This document shows, piece after piece, positions 43,951 to 53,263 of a stretch of DNA of 64,000 nt; within the stretch, counting starts at the first letter, position 1; the number at the start of each line of letters is the position of its first letter. Both the position numbers and the translations under genes were made by a program. The notes under the pieces were generated by a model. The model was not told where the DNA came from and searched no databases. It saw only the letters and a list, made by a program, of their open reading frames with translations. The stretch covers positions 33,020 to 97,019 of the forward strand of contig JADJXV010000025.1 of NCBI GenBank assembly GCA_016720145.1, given 5' to 3'. The stretch comes from Ignavibacteria bacterium. GTDB taxonomy: Bacteria; Bacteroidota; Ignavibacteria; Kapaibacteriales; UBA961.

Positions 43951-46134
43951 ATGAAAACACTCCTACTCATTGTATCTGTACTTCTTGCAACGACAATTTC
44001 GCATGCTCAAGACCAATCTAAAGTGGATTCGCTGAACAACGAACTCCAAAAGTTTGAAGCAAAAAAGAAAGCGCTTGGCTCGAAAGCGACAGCGATGATG
44101 GACACGACGAAGGCGGATATCTTCCACGAACTAAGTTGGGTATATCGACAAATCGATACCGTCAAGGAGTTATCCTATGCCAATCAGGGCTTAAAACTAT
44201 CGGAGTCTATTGGATACAAACGTGGAATTAGCAATGGATACAACGATATTGGGAATTATTACTATGTTCTTCGTGATTTCAAGACTGCTATGTATTACTA
44301 TGATTCGTGTCTAAAAATTCGATTAGCAATTAAAGACCTGATGGGTCTTGGAGGTATATACAATAATATCGGTTTGGTGTATGTGGCCAAAGAAGAATAC
44401 CCGGAGGCGCTACGGTATTTCATTCTGTCGATGAAGTATAATGAAATGGTGGGATACAAACTTATGATAGCAGCTACTCTGCATAACGTAGGCGGCATTT
44501 ATCATAATATGGGAAACTATAAGCTGGCTATCGAAAATTACAGGAAAGCTGAGCAAATCAATAAAGAAACGGATAACAAGAGGTTTCTCGCTAATAACTA
44601 TATGGGATTGGGTACTACCTATATAGCAATGAAACAATACCCCGAGGCACTTGCAAGCACGAATCAGGCACGCCAATTATTTACTGAGTTGAAAATGAAA
44701 GGAGCGCGAATCCTGATGACACATCGCTTTGCAAACATTTTACGTATGCAGGAAAATTATCCTGAAGCACTCAAGTATTTTGGCGAGTCTCGTGTTATGG
44801 CAGAAGAAAATAATAATAAAGATATCCTGGCAGGAACACTTACCAATATGTCGAAAATATATGAGGCGCAGGGTAAGCTGGATTGGGCGCTTGATAGCGC
44901 TAAAAATGGATTGGTGTTTGCATTGCAATCTCAAAGTCGTGCTCATATCAACAATGCATATAAGCAACTTACTTCAGTCTATGCAAAACTGAACCGCTTT
45001 GAAGAGGCGTGGCACAGCAATATCAAGGCACTAGAGTATGATGATCCGGTAATTACCGCTGAAAACAACAGAGAGACTGCCAAAAAACTTACCGAACTCC
45101 TGATGCAAACAACCTTTGATAAGAAGCAGGATTCGACACAAGCAGAACAAACAAAAAAAGATGCCTTGGCAATTGCTGAGATTGAAAAACAACAGTTGAA
45201 GAACGAGTTACTCAAAAAACAATATGACGACTCGCTTGCTCAAAAGGAAAATGAAAAGCATATTTCAGACCTACGCATGAAATTTACTTTCGACAAATCG
45301 CAGGATTCTACTCAAGCCGAGCAACTGAAAAAAGAAGCAGTTGCAAACAAAGAATTACAACGCCAAAAGCTTGTACGTAATGGATTTATCGGTGGATTTG
45401 GGGTGGTGCTGCTGTTCTCAATTCTTATTATGCGTCAGCGAAATAAGGTGAAACGAGAAAAACTAAATGTTGAACGCGAAAAGTTAAATGTAGAGTTCGA
45501 AAAAGAACGTTCCGACTCTCTCCTCCTGAATATCCTCCCCTCCGAAGTAGCCGAAGAGCTCAAGTCCAAAGGTACAGCCGACGCCAAACACTTCGACAAT
45601 GTAACGGTATTATTTACTGATTTTAAATCATTTACCAAAGTCAGTGAGCAACTCTCACCGCAAGAATTAGTCGATGAACTCCACGCATGTTTTAAAGGTT
45701 TTGATGAAATTTGCACGAAGTATTCCATCGAAAAAATCAAAACCATCGGCGATGCGTACTTAGCTGTTTGCGGCTTACCCTTAGCTGATGAAAAACATGC
45801 GAAAAATGTCGTGAATGCTGCGCTGGAAATTCGTGAATTTATGAAAAACAGAAGCAAAGAATTAGGCGCAAAAACCTTTGAAATTCGCATTGGAATTAAT
45901 TCGGGAAGTGTGGTGGCAGGAATTGTCGGCGTGAAGAAATTCGCGTATGATATTTGGGGCGATACAGTCAATACGGCGGCGCGTATGGAGCAGAATTCGG
46001 AAGCCGGGAAAATCAATATTTCTGAGACGACGTATGCACTTGTAATGAATCAATTTGAGTGTGAATATCGTGGTGAAATTGATGCAAAGAATAAGGGGAA
46101 ACTGAAGATGTATTTTGTGGAGAAGGAATGCTAA
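43951..46134 (+). CDS. Cyclase array gene 9: TPR-sensor adenylyl cyclase with duplicated coiled coil
   Basis: This 727-residue protein has signal peptide MKTLLLIVSVLLATTISHAQ, then the 'TAMMDTTKADIFHELSW' block, TPRs at about 60-370 ('AMYYYDSCLKIRLAIKDL', 'AIENYRKAEQINKETDNK') and an extended juxtamembrane coiled coil in which the motif 'TFDKKQDSTQAEQ' recurs as 'TFDKSQDSTQAEQ' about 60 residues later. This internal duplication explains the extra length. The membrane helix is 'NGFIGGFGVVLLFSILIM'. Catalytic residues lie near D558, K598, D602, D668, N675 and R679. 'KHAKNVV' replaces 'KHAENVV'. The start is 4 bp after gene 8 and the end overlaps gene 10 by 7 bp. Confidence 0.92.
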   Translation: MKTLLLIVSVLLATTISHAQDQSKVDSLNNELQKFEAKKKALGSKATAMMDTTKADIFHELSWVYRQIDTVKELSYANQGLKLSESIGYKRGISNGYNDIGNYYYVLRDFKTAMYYYDSCLKIRLAIKDLMGLGGIYNNIGLVYVAKEEYPEALRYFILSMKYNEMVGYKLMIAATLHNVGGIYHNMGNYKLAIENYRKAEQINKETDNKRFLANNYMGLGTTYIAMKQYPEALASTNQARQLFTELKMKGARILMTHRFANILRMQENYPEALKYFGESRVMAEENNNKDILAGTLTNMSKIYEAQGKLDWALDSAKNGLVFALQSQSRAHINNAYKQLTSVYAKLNRFEEAWHSNIKALEYDDPVITAENNRETAKKLTELLMQTTFDKKQDSTQAEQTKKDALAIAEIEKQQLKNELLKKQYDDSLAQKENEKHISDLRMKFTFDKSQDSTQAEQLKKEAVANKELQRQKLVRNGFIGGFGVVLLFSILIMRQRNKVKREKLNVEREKLNVEFEKERSDSLLLNILPSEVAEELKSKGTADAKHFDNVTVLFTDFKSFTKVSEQLSPQELVDELHACFKGFDEICTKYSIEKIKTIGDAYLAVCGLPLADEKHAKNVVNAALEIREFMKNRSKELGAKTFEIRIGINSGSVVAGIVGVKKFAYDIWGDTVNTAARMEQNSEAGKINISETTYALVMNQFECEYRGEIDAKNKGKLKMYFVEKEC

Positions 46135-48005
46135 AAATTATACTTTTATCTATTAGTATAGTAGCACTATTTTACTTGCCTGTTGTTGCCCAAAAACGCG
46201 GACAAGAGCGGATTGATTCGTTGAGCAAGAGAATTCAGCAGATGGAGGATGACTCAAACAAAATAGCAGCTATTTATACGCTCAGCAATGAGTATATTAC
46301 TCAGGGAAACTATGGTGATGCTTTGAAAATTGCGGATGACGGCGCAGATCTTTCTGCCAAGTGCCGGTACGAGCAAGGGATAGGTCGCGCATGGATGTTC
46401 AGGGCTTTTATTCGCGAACAAGTCGGTGATAATCCCGGCGCATTGGAATGCTATTACAAGGCTCTCGACCGGTTTCAACGTTGTGGCTTTTCGACCGGTA
46501 TCGGCAGGGCGCAGTCATCAATCGCCGGATATTATCATGTGCAGGGGAATTTCAAAAAAGCAGCTGAATTATTGCAATCGGCGCAGCAGATATTTTTCAA
46601 AGATCTGGGTATTACCGATACCAGCAAAGCCGTGCAGCACCTCTCAACTATACCACTCACTGCCGACAATAGAAGGAAAATTGAAGTACTTGCTTCATCT
46701 TATATAGATATGTCGGGAGTTGCATCAACGCAGCATCTCAACAAAGTTCAAATTAATTATTGTCTCACGGCAGCTCGGTATTTCACCATACTTCACGATA
46801 CAGCTAATCTTGCAGTATGCATGATAAATATTGGTAACGGGTATTTTAATGAAAAAGAATATCCATTATCACTGCACTACCTTCATTTTGCACGGGATTT
46901 ATCCCGAAAAATCGGTGATCGGAGCTTTGAAGCATCGAGTAATCATAATATTGGAGGTACTCTTCGCAGCTTGCGTAAGTATGATGAAGCGATTCGATAT
47001 TTCAATCTTGCCATATCATTTTATCAACAATCATCAGCGTCCACTTATCTTGAAGATTTATATAACGAACTCACTATCATTGACAGCATCCGCGGCAATT
47101 GGAAATCGGCTTTTGCACATCGTTCACTTCGAGATTATCACCGGGCAGTCAACGATAAAACAAGGAACGCAGAAGCGGTGATGCAGACGCAAATGCGCTA
47201 TGAATTCTCCAAAAAGCAGGAAGCTGACAGCCTTCAACAGCTCAAAAATGCAACCATAGCACGAGAAGATTTGCAGCGTCAGACACTCATGCGCAACGGC
47301 TTTATCGCAGGCTTTTCGGTGATGGTTTTCTTCACAGTAGTCTTTTTAAGGCAGCGCAATAACATTAAAAAAGGAAAAGAACAGTCCGACGCTCTCCTGC
47401 TCAATATCCTCCCACATGAAGTAGCCGAAGAATTAAAAATAAAAGGCACTGCAAGCGCAAAACATTTCGATAATGTCACGGTGTTATTTACCGATTTTAA
47501 AGCATTTACCACCGTCAGCCAGCAGCTTTCTCCGCAAGAATTAGTCGATGAACTCCACGCATGTTTTAAAGGTTTTGATGAAATTTGCACGAAGTATTCC
47601 ATCGAAAAAATCAAGACGATTGGCGACGCATACCTCGCCGTGTGCGGTCTCCCGCTTCCTGATGAAAAACACGCGGAAAATGTGGTCAAAGCCGCTTTGG
47701 AAATTAGAGAATTCATGGCTAACAGAAGCAAAGAATTAGGCGCAAAAACCTTTGAAATTCGTATTGGAATTAACTCGGGAAGTGTCGTGGCGGGAATCGT
47801 GGGCGTGAAGAAATTCGCGTATGATATTTGGGGTGATACAGTGAATACCGCAGCGAGAATGGAGCAGAATTCGGAAGCCGGAAAAATCAATATTTCGGAA
47901 TCAACGTATGCGATTGTCAAAGATAGATTTAGCTGTGAATATCGCGGGGAAATTGATGCGAAGAATAAGGGGAAATTGAAGATGTATTTTGTGGAGACAC
48001 TTTAA
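46128..48005 (+). CDS. Cyclase array gene 10: TPR-sensor adenylyl cyclase
   Basis: This 625-residue protein has signal peptide MLKIILLSISIVALFYLPVV and a TPR region with its own sequence type ('ALECYYKALDRFQRCGFS', 'SLHYLHFARDLSRKIGDR', 'AIRYFNLAISFYQQSSAS'). It includes a non-TPR insert at about 150-190 ('DLGITDTSKAVQHLSTIPLT'). The membrane helix is 'NGFIAGFSVMVFFTVVFL'. Catalytic residues lie near D456, K496, D500, D566, N573 and R577. The 3' end and the following 30 bp equal those after gene 3, so the same recombination event or source placed elements 1 and 4. Confidence 0.92.
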   Translation: MLKIILLSISIVALFYLPVVAQKRGQERIDSLSKRIQQMEDDSNKIAAIYTLSNEYITQGNYGDALKIADDGADLSAKCRYEQGIGRAWMFRAFIREQVGDNPGALECYYKALDRFQRCGFSTGIGRAQSSIAGYYHVQGNFKKAAELLQSAQQIFFKDLGITDTSKAVQHLSTIPLTADNRRKIEVLASSYIDMSGVASTQHLNKVQINYCLTAARYFTILHDTANLAVCMINIGNGYFNEKEYPLSLHYLHFARDLSRKIGDRSFEASSNHNIGGTLRSLRKYDEAIRYFNLAISFYQQSSASTYLEDLYNELTIIDSIRGNWKSAFAHRSLRDYHRAVNDKTRNAEAVMQTQMRYEFSKKQEADSLQQLKNATIAREDLQRQTLMRNGFIAGFSVMVFFTVVFLRQRNNIKKGKEQSDALLLNILPHEVAEELKIKGTASAKHFDNVTVLFTDFKAFTTVSQQLSPQELVDELHACFKGFDEICTKYSIEKIKTIGDAYLAVCGLPLPDEKHAENVVKAALEIREFMANRSKELGAKTFEIRIGINSGSVVAGIVGVKKFAYDIWGDTVNTAARMEQNSEAGKINISESTYAIVKDRFSCEYRGEIDAKNKGKLKMYFVETL

Positions 48006-48718
48006 TCAAAATCGCGTAGCGATGTAATATTGGTAGCATAATAAACATATTCTTTCAAAATCGCGTAGCGATGAAAAATTATCATGGCAAATACCTATAC
48101 TTAAATATACTTACAATTCATATTTGCGCCAAAATTCCGTGCGTCGCTTATTCATTCTGAATGGGAAAATGAATTATACAAATACATCACCGGAATCGTG
48201 CAACACCATCATCATAAAATGCTTTGTATAAATGGTATGCCTGACCATATTCATTTACTTATTGGCTTTCATACGACACAATCAATTGGTGATTAAATGC
48301 AAGATGTGAAGGCGAGTTCTTCAAAATGGATTAATGAAAACAAATTGACGAAACTCAGATTTGAATGGCAATCCGGCTATGGCGCATTTTCCTATTCTAA
48401 ATCACAGGTGGCTGATGTTATCGCATACATTCAAAGGCAAAAGGAACATCATAGGAAACGAACATTCTTGGAAGAATACAAACTTTTCCTTGATAACTTT
48501 CAAGTAGAATACAATGAGCAGGTTATATTCAAAGTTCCAGAATAAAAAGTTGATAATATATCGTGCCGCTGGCACTCGAACATTTCGTGTTTGAATTATC
48601 TACCAATATTTCGTGCCGATGGCACTTGATTTTTTTTGGTTCGTTTTGTTTACCTATATTCTTACCGAAGGCACTTGAATTTTTTGGTGCGGTAAGGATG
48701 GGTAGATTCACATGCAAT
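48006..48718 (+). mobile_element. IS200/RAYT-like insertion element 4 (decayed)
   Basis: It has two left-end hairpin units (near 48015 and 48064), a nonsense-interrupted tnpA, and right-end units GTGCCGCTGGCAC (near 48563) and GTGCCGATGGCAC (near 48611), plus a third, eroded one near 48665. It is the oldest-looking copy of the set. Confidence 0.75.
48085..48545 (+). pseudogene. tnpA: IS200-like transposase with nonsense mutations
   Basis: The frame starts MANTYT but codon 7 is TAA where the intact copies have CAA (Gln), and a second TAA replaces TTA (Leu) at about 48295-48297 in 'SIGDLMQD'. The rest is well preserved and contains the HUH and 'DVIAYIQRQKEHH' motifs. A one-base length difference early in the gene is also possible. 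It cannot encode full TnpA, but its ends could still be mobilised in trans. Confidence 0.85.
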
Positions 48719-48719
48719 G

Positions 48720-48828
48720 AATAACGTATGAGCTTGTGAAGGAAGAAATTCCATGCATCTATCGCTGAAAGATTGATGCGAAGAATAAGGGGAAATTGAA
48801 GATGTATTTTGTGGAGGATCGACAATAA
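48720..48828 (+). repeat. Cyclase 3'-tail copy after element 4 (longer, decayed)
   Basis: This is about 110 bp matching the last 35 codons of a cyclase: 'TYELVKEEIPCIYR', a TGA in place of Gly, then 'KIDAKNKGKLKMYFVEDRQ' and stop. It is longer than the other tail copies and partly degraded, consistent with the older age of element 4. Confidence 0.75.
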
Positions 48829-48843
48829 TTCCGAGTGTAAAAT

Positions 48844-50808
48844 ATGAAAATCATACTGCTGGTAATAGCGATAATTTATGTTTCATCAAGTAGTTACGCA
48901 CAAGATAATCATAAAGTTGATTCATTGAAATCTGCGCTGCAAAAGCACGAAGCAAGAAAAAAAGCACTAGGTGCTACGGCTACATCAATGATAGACACCA
49001 CAAAAGCGGACATTTTATTTCTGCTGAGCAATGAATACAGGCAAGTTGATTGGGAAAAACAGTTTTCCTTGGCCAAAGAATGTCTGGCATTGTCCGAAAA
49101 AATCGGCTATAAAAAGGGAATTGGGAACGCCTATAATAATATCGGGTCGTATTATTACGAAGAATATCCTTTGGAAAAAGCGAAAGAATACCATTTCAAA
49201 TCATTGAAGATCAGGTTAGAAATAGATGATAAAGAAGGCATTTGCGGTTCGTACAATAATATTGGATTAGATTATGGTGACGAAGGGAATTCTCATGAAC
49301 AATTACGGAATTATTTGATGTCGTTGAAGTATGCCCAGCAAGGTAGATTTAGAAAAACCGAAGCAGCCGTACTCCATAATATTGGGATGGTATATGGAGA
49401 AATGGGAAATTATAAGGAAGCGTTCGAGAATTATACGAAAGCTCAAAAGATTAATCGGGAAACAGGGAATAAAATGTATTTACGAGCTAATGTAACGATG
49501 ATAGGCGCATTATTTCTCAAACAAAAAAAATATAAAGAAGCGCTGGAGTATAATTTTGAGGGGTTATCACTTGTACAAGAACTTCAGCTTACAAGTAATT
49601 CTTTCATACAATCATATCAGGCAATTGGTAATTGTTATATGGATTCAACAGACTATCAATCTGCCATACACTATTATTCATTAATGCTTTCTTTAGCCGA
49701 GAAAGCGAAAGCCAATGGTTGGACAGTACTTGCGAATATACATATCGGAACAGCGTATGAAAGACAAGGTAAACTTTCAAAAGCAATACACTATTTAGAA
49801 CATGCACTTTCTATCGTTGATAAAAAAGATAAATCCAAAATGCTGCCTCTCCATAAGGAACTTGCCATTGTTTATAAAAAGCTAAAGAACTTCAAAGCCG
49901 CCTGGGAAAGCTACGATACGTACGAGGCACTCAAAGATACAGCTGATAATGTAGAAAACGCCAAAAACAAGGTGAGTTCTTTGACGCAACTGTTGTCAAG
50001 TACTGCTTTTGAGAAACAACAAGACTCAACAAAAGCCGAACAATCAAAACGTGATGCTGTTCAGAATATCACCCGCAATGCCCTCATTGCAGGATTTGTC
50101 CTTGTACTGATTCTCGCCCTCATTCTCTACAATCGTTTCCGTATTAAGAAAAAAGCCAATGAGTTAATTACTCTAGAGAAGGAACGTTCGGACAATCTCC
50201 TCCTCAATATTCTCCCCGCTGAAGTAGCCGACGAACTCAAATCGACGGGCACAGCTAGCGCTAAACACTTCGATAATGTCACGGTACTCTTCACCGATTT
50301 TAAAAACTTCACCACCGTCAGTGAGCAGCTTTCCCCGCAAGAATTAGTCGATGAATTACATGCATGTTTTAAAGGTTTTGATGAAATTTGCACCAGATAT
50401 TCCATTGAAAAAATCAAGACCATCGGCGACGCCTATCTTGCCGTGAGTGGTCTGCCGCTAGCTGATGAAAATCATGCAGAAAATGTGGTAAATGCAGCGC
50501 TGGAAATTCGCGAATTTATGAAACAAAGACGCGAAAATTTAGGAGCCAAAACCTTTGAAATTCGCATTGGAATTAACTCGGGAAGTGTGGTCGCCGGTAT
50601 CGTCGGTGTGAAGAAATTCGCCTATGATATTTGGGGTGATACTGTGAATACGGCAGCTCGGATGGAACAGAATTCGGAACCCGGAAAAATCAATATTTCG
50701 GAAACGACATTTGCGCTCGTGAAGGATCGATTTACGTGTGAATATCGCGGTGAAATTGATGCGAAGAATAAGGGGAAATTGAAGATGTATTTTGTGGAGA
50801 AAGTGTAA
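48844..50808 (+). CDS. Cyclase array gene 11: TPR-sensor adenylyl cyclase
   Basis: This 654-residue protein has signal peptide MKIILLVIAIIYVSSSSYAQ, then 'ATATSMIDTTKADILFLLS', the sensor type of genes 3, 9 and 16. TPRs are 'AKEYHFKSLKIRLEIDDK', 'AFENYTKAQKINRETGNK' and 'AIHYLEHALSIVDKKDKS'. The membrane helix is 'NALIAGFVLVLILALILYN'. Catalytic residues lie near D485, K525, D529, D595, N602 and R606. From here to gene 14 the motif after the second Asp is 'GDAYLAVSGLP' with Ser instead of Cys, and 'FKNFTTVSEQL' appears: a local sequence signature of adjacent genes. Confidence 0.92.
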   Translation: MKIILLVIAIIYVSSSSYAQDNHKVDSLKSALQKHEARKKALGATATSMIDTTKADILFLLSNEYRQVDWEKQFSLAKECLALSEKIGYKKGIGNAYNNIGSYYYEEYPLEKAKEYHFKSLKIRLEIDDKEGICGSYNNIGLDYGDEGNSHEQLRNYLMSLKYAQQGRFRKTEAAVLHNIGMVYGEMGNYKEAFENYTKAQKINRETGNKMYLRANVTMIGALFLKQKKYKEALEYNFEGLSLVQELQLTSNSFIQSYQAIGNCYMDSTDYQSAIHYYSLMLSLAEKAKANGWTVLANIHIGTAYERQGKLSKAIHYLEHALSIVDKKDKSKMLPLHKELAIVYKKLKNFKAAWESYDTYEALKDTADNVENAKNKVSSLTQLLSSTAFEKQQDSTKAEQSKRDAVQNITRNALIAGFVLVLILALILYNRFRIKKKANELITLEKERSDNLLLNILPAEVADELKSTGTASAKHFDNVTVLFTDFKNFTTVSEQLSPQELVDELHACFKGFDEICTRYSIEKIKTIGDAYLAVSGLPLADENHAENVVNAALEIREFMKQRRENLGAKTFEIRIGINSGSVVAGIVGVKKFAYDIWGDTVNTAARMEQNSEPGKINISETTFALVKDRFTCEYRGEIDAKNKGKLKMYFVEKV

Positions 50809-50811
50809 TTT

Positions 50812-51009
50812 AACAATCGCGTAGCGATGAAATATTGGTAGCATAGTAAACACATTCAACAACAATCGCGTAGCGATGTAATATTATCATGGCAAATACC
50901 TATAGAATATATCGTGCCTCTGGCACTTGACCTATTTGGTATAAATTATCTACCAATATATCGTGCCTCTGGCACTTGAACTTATTGGTCTGAACTATCT
51001 ACAACTAAT
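50812..51009 (+). mobile_element. MITE-like tnpA-deleted derivative 1
   Basis: It has two left-end ATCGCGTAGCGAT units, then the first codons of tnpA (ATGGCAAATACCTATA, encoding MANTY) joined directly to two right-end GTGCCTCTGGCAC units. About 450 bp of tnpA is gone. It is nearly identical to 52996-53194, so the deleted form has itself been copied. Confidence 0.82.
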
Positions 51010-51075
51010 GAATTTCGCGGTGAAATTGATGCGAAGAATAAGGGGAAATTAGCAATGTATTTTGTGGAAGTATAA
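51010..51075 (+). repeat. Cyclase 3'-tail copy after MITE 1
   Basis: It reads 'EFRGEIDAKNKGKLAMYFVE' then 'V' and a stop, 1 bp before the gene 12 ATG. The 'KLAMYF' variant matches the ends of genes 1 and 6 rather than gene 11. Confidence 0.8.
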
Positions 51076-51076
51076 T

Positions 51077-52993
51077 ATGAAGAAGATCGTTGCAGTATTT
51101 TTAACTTGTATGGCAAGTGTTTGTATTTCGAGTATTTCTTATGCTCAGAATCAGCATGCAATTGACTCGCTACAGGCAATTCTGAAAACTTCGACGCATG
51201 ACACGGTCAAAGTGAACATGTTGTGTCTCATAGCGAGAGAATACTGGGATTATACACCTGATAGGTCTATGGAATATGCTCGCCAAGCCCTTGCTATCGC
51301 AGAGAAAATAGATTACAAGAGAGGTATGGGTAATGCCTACCATGTAATGAGTGTTCTTGATACTAACAACATTGCAGCGATTGAACTCGAAAAGAAAGCT
51401 CTGAAGTATCGGCAGGAAATCAATGATGAAGATGGAATCAACAACTCGCTGTTTTCCATGGCTAATTCTTATCAAGGTCTTGGTGATTATGTGCAGTCAC
51501 TCAAGTATAATTTTGAATGTTTGGCCTACTACGAGCGAATTGGCGATAGGGCTCATGCAGCGGGTGTTTACCATAATATCGCCATTTGTTATCAAGATGC
51601 GGGCAAGAAAGAGGAAGCCGTGAACTATTATAAGAAAGCTCTTGAAATCAACCTTACAACCGGCAAAAAAGATTGGCTGGGCAGGAATTACTTAATGCTT
51701 GCAGGTTACTACTCGGAAATTAATAATATTGACGAAGCGTTGAAATGTTATGAAGGTGCACGGGAGACATTTCTAGCACTAGGTATACGAGGTACTTACG
51801 CTTATACCCTCGTTGGTGTGGGGGCACAGATGTCGCGTAAAGGAATGTACGCGCAGGCCATTGACACCTTGCATCGTGCATTGTCTATCTTCCGTGAAAT
51901 CAAGGACAAAAACGGTGTCGCCTGGTCATTTAATAATCTCGGCGCGAGCTACACGCAGCAGCGAAAATTTAAGGAAGCTGCCGTTTACTTGGATAGTTGC
52001 TTTCGGCTTTGTAAGGAACTCAACACCACAGAGGCGATGAGGAATATTTATCAGCGTCTGTATCAGCTTGATACAGCATCCGGAAATTTATCACAAGCGT
52101 ATCTTCATTATTATCAATATATTGCTGCACGGGACAGTATGAAAAATTCCGAAAATGTAGCAAAAGTATCGAATCAATTTTTACGCTTCGAATATTCCAA
52201 AAAAGAAGAGCAAGCCAAAGCCGAACAAGATAAAAAGGAAGCCGTGCAGACCACCACCCGCAACGCGCTCATTGCCGGACTCGCGCTGGTAGCAATGCTT
52301 GCTTTTGTCCTCTACAACCGCTTCCGCCTGAAGAAAAAAGCAAATGAAATTATTACCTACGAAAAAGACCGCAGTGAGAATTTACTCCTTAATATCCTCC
52401 CGGCCGAAGTAGCCGAAGAACTGAAATCCACCGGTACGGCAAGCGCCAAACATTTCGATAATGTCACAGTCTTATTCACCGATTTTAAAAACTTCACCTC
52501 CGTCAGCCAGCAGCTTTCCCCGCAAGAATTAGTTGATGAATTACATGCATGTTTCAAAGGTTTTGACGAGATTTGTACGAAGTATTCGATTGAAAAAATC
52601 AAGACCATCGGCGACGCCTATCTTGCCGTGAGTGGTCTGCCGCTAGCTGATGAAAATCATGCAGAAAATGTCGTTAATGCCGCGCTCGAAATTCGGGAAT
52701 TCATGCACAAACGCCGTGATAATTTGGGAGCAAAAACCTTTGAAATTAGAATTGGAATTAACTCGGGAAGTGTGGTCGCCGGTATAGTTGGCGTCAAGAA
52801 ATTCGCGTATGATATTTGGGGTGATACGGTCAATACGGCTGCGCGTATGGAACAGAATTCTGAGGCAGGGAAAATTAATATTTCCGAGCCGACGTATACG
52901 CTTGTGAAGGATAGATTTACATGCGAGTATCGCGGGGAAATTGATGCGAAGAATAAGGGGAAACTGAAGATGTATTTTGTGGAGAAAGTGTAA
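51077..52993 (+). CDS. Cyclase array gene 12: TPR-sensor adenylyl cyclase
   Basis: The protein is 638 residues from ATG 51077 (MKKIVAVFLTCMASVCISSI, a signal peptide ending 'SYAQ'); an upstream in-frame start lies within the tail copy. The sensor half is of the gene 2/8/17 type ('IDSLQAILKTSTHDTVKVNM'), with TPRs 'SLKYNFECLAYYERIGDR', 'AVNYYKKALEINLTTGKK' and 'ALKCYEGARETFLALGIR'. The membrane helix is 'NALIAGLALVAMLAFVLYN'. Catalytic residues lie near D469, K509, D513, D579, N586 and R590. It has the 'AVSGLP' signature. 'ISEPTYTLVKD' near the end is a private change. Confidence 0.92.
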   Translation: MKKIVAVFLTCMASVCISSISYAQNQHAIDSLQAILKTSTHDTVKVNMLCLIAREYWDYTPDRSMEYARQALAIAEKIDYKRGMGNAYHVMSVLDTNNIAAIELEKKALKYRQEINDEDGINNSLFSMANSYQGLGDYVQSLKYNFECLAYYERIGDRAHAAGVYHNIAICYQDAGKKEEAVNYYKKALEINLTTGKKDWLGRNYLMLAGYYSEINNIDEALKCYEGARETFLALGIRGTYAYTLVGVGAQMSRKGMYAQAIDTLHRALSIFREIKDKNGVAWSFNNLGASYTQQRKFKEAAVYLDSCFRLCKELNTTEAMRNIYQRLYQLDTASGNLSQAYLHYYQYIAARDSMKNSENVAKVSNQFLRFEYSKKEEQAKAEQDKKEAVQTTTRNALIAGLALVAMLAFVLYNRFRLKKKANEIITYEKDRSENLLLNILPAEVAEELKSTGTASAKHFDNVTVLFTDFKNFTSVSQQLSPQELVDELHACFKGFDEICTKYSIEKIKTIGDAYLAVSGLPLADENHAENVVNAALEIREFMHKRRDNLGAKTFEIRIGINSGSVVAGIVGVKKFAYDIWGDTVNTAARMEQNSEAGKINISEPTYTLVKDRFTCEYRGEIDAKNKGKLKMYFVEKV

Positions 52994-52995
52994 TT

Positions 52996-53194
52996 TAACA
53001 ATCGCGTAGCGATGAAATATTGGTAGCAGAGTAAACACATTCAACAACAATCGCGTAGCGATGTAATATTATCATGGCAAATACCTATAGAATATATCGT
53101 GCCTCTGGCACTTGACCTATTTGGTATAAATTATCTACCAATATATCGTGCCTCTGGCGCTTGAACTTATTGGTCTGAACTATCTACAACTATT
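52996..53194 (+). mobile_element. MITE-like tnpA-deleted derivative 2
   Basis: It has the same structure and junction as the derivative at 50812: two left-end hairpins, the MANTY codons and two right-end hairpins (one reads GTGCCTCTGGCGC, which weakens the stem). It differs from derivative 1 at only a handful of positions. Confidence 0.82.
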
Positions 53195-53263
53195 GAATTT
53201 CGCGGTGAAATTGATGCGAAGAATAAGGGGAAATTAGCAATGTATTTTGTGGAAAATTTATGA
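53195..53263 (+). repeat. Cyclase 3'-tail copy after MITE 2
   Basis: It reads 'EFRGEIDAKNKGKLAMYFVE' then 'NL' and a TGA overlapping the gene 13 ATG (ATGA). Apart from the last codons it is the same as the tail after MITE 1. Confidence 0.8.
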
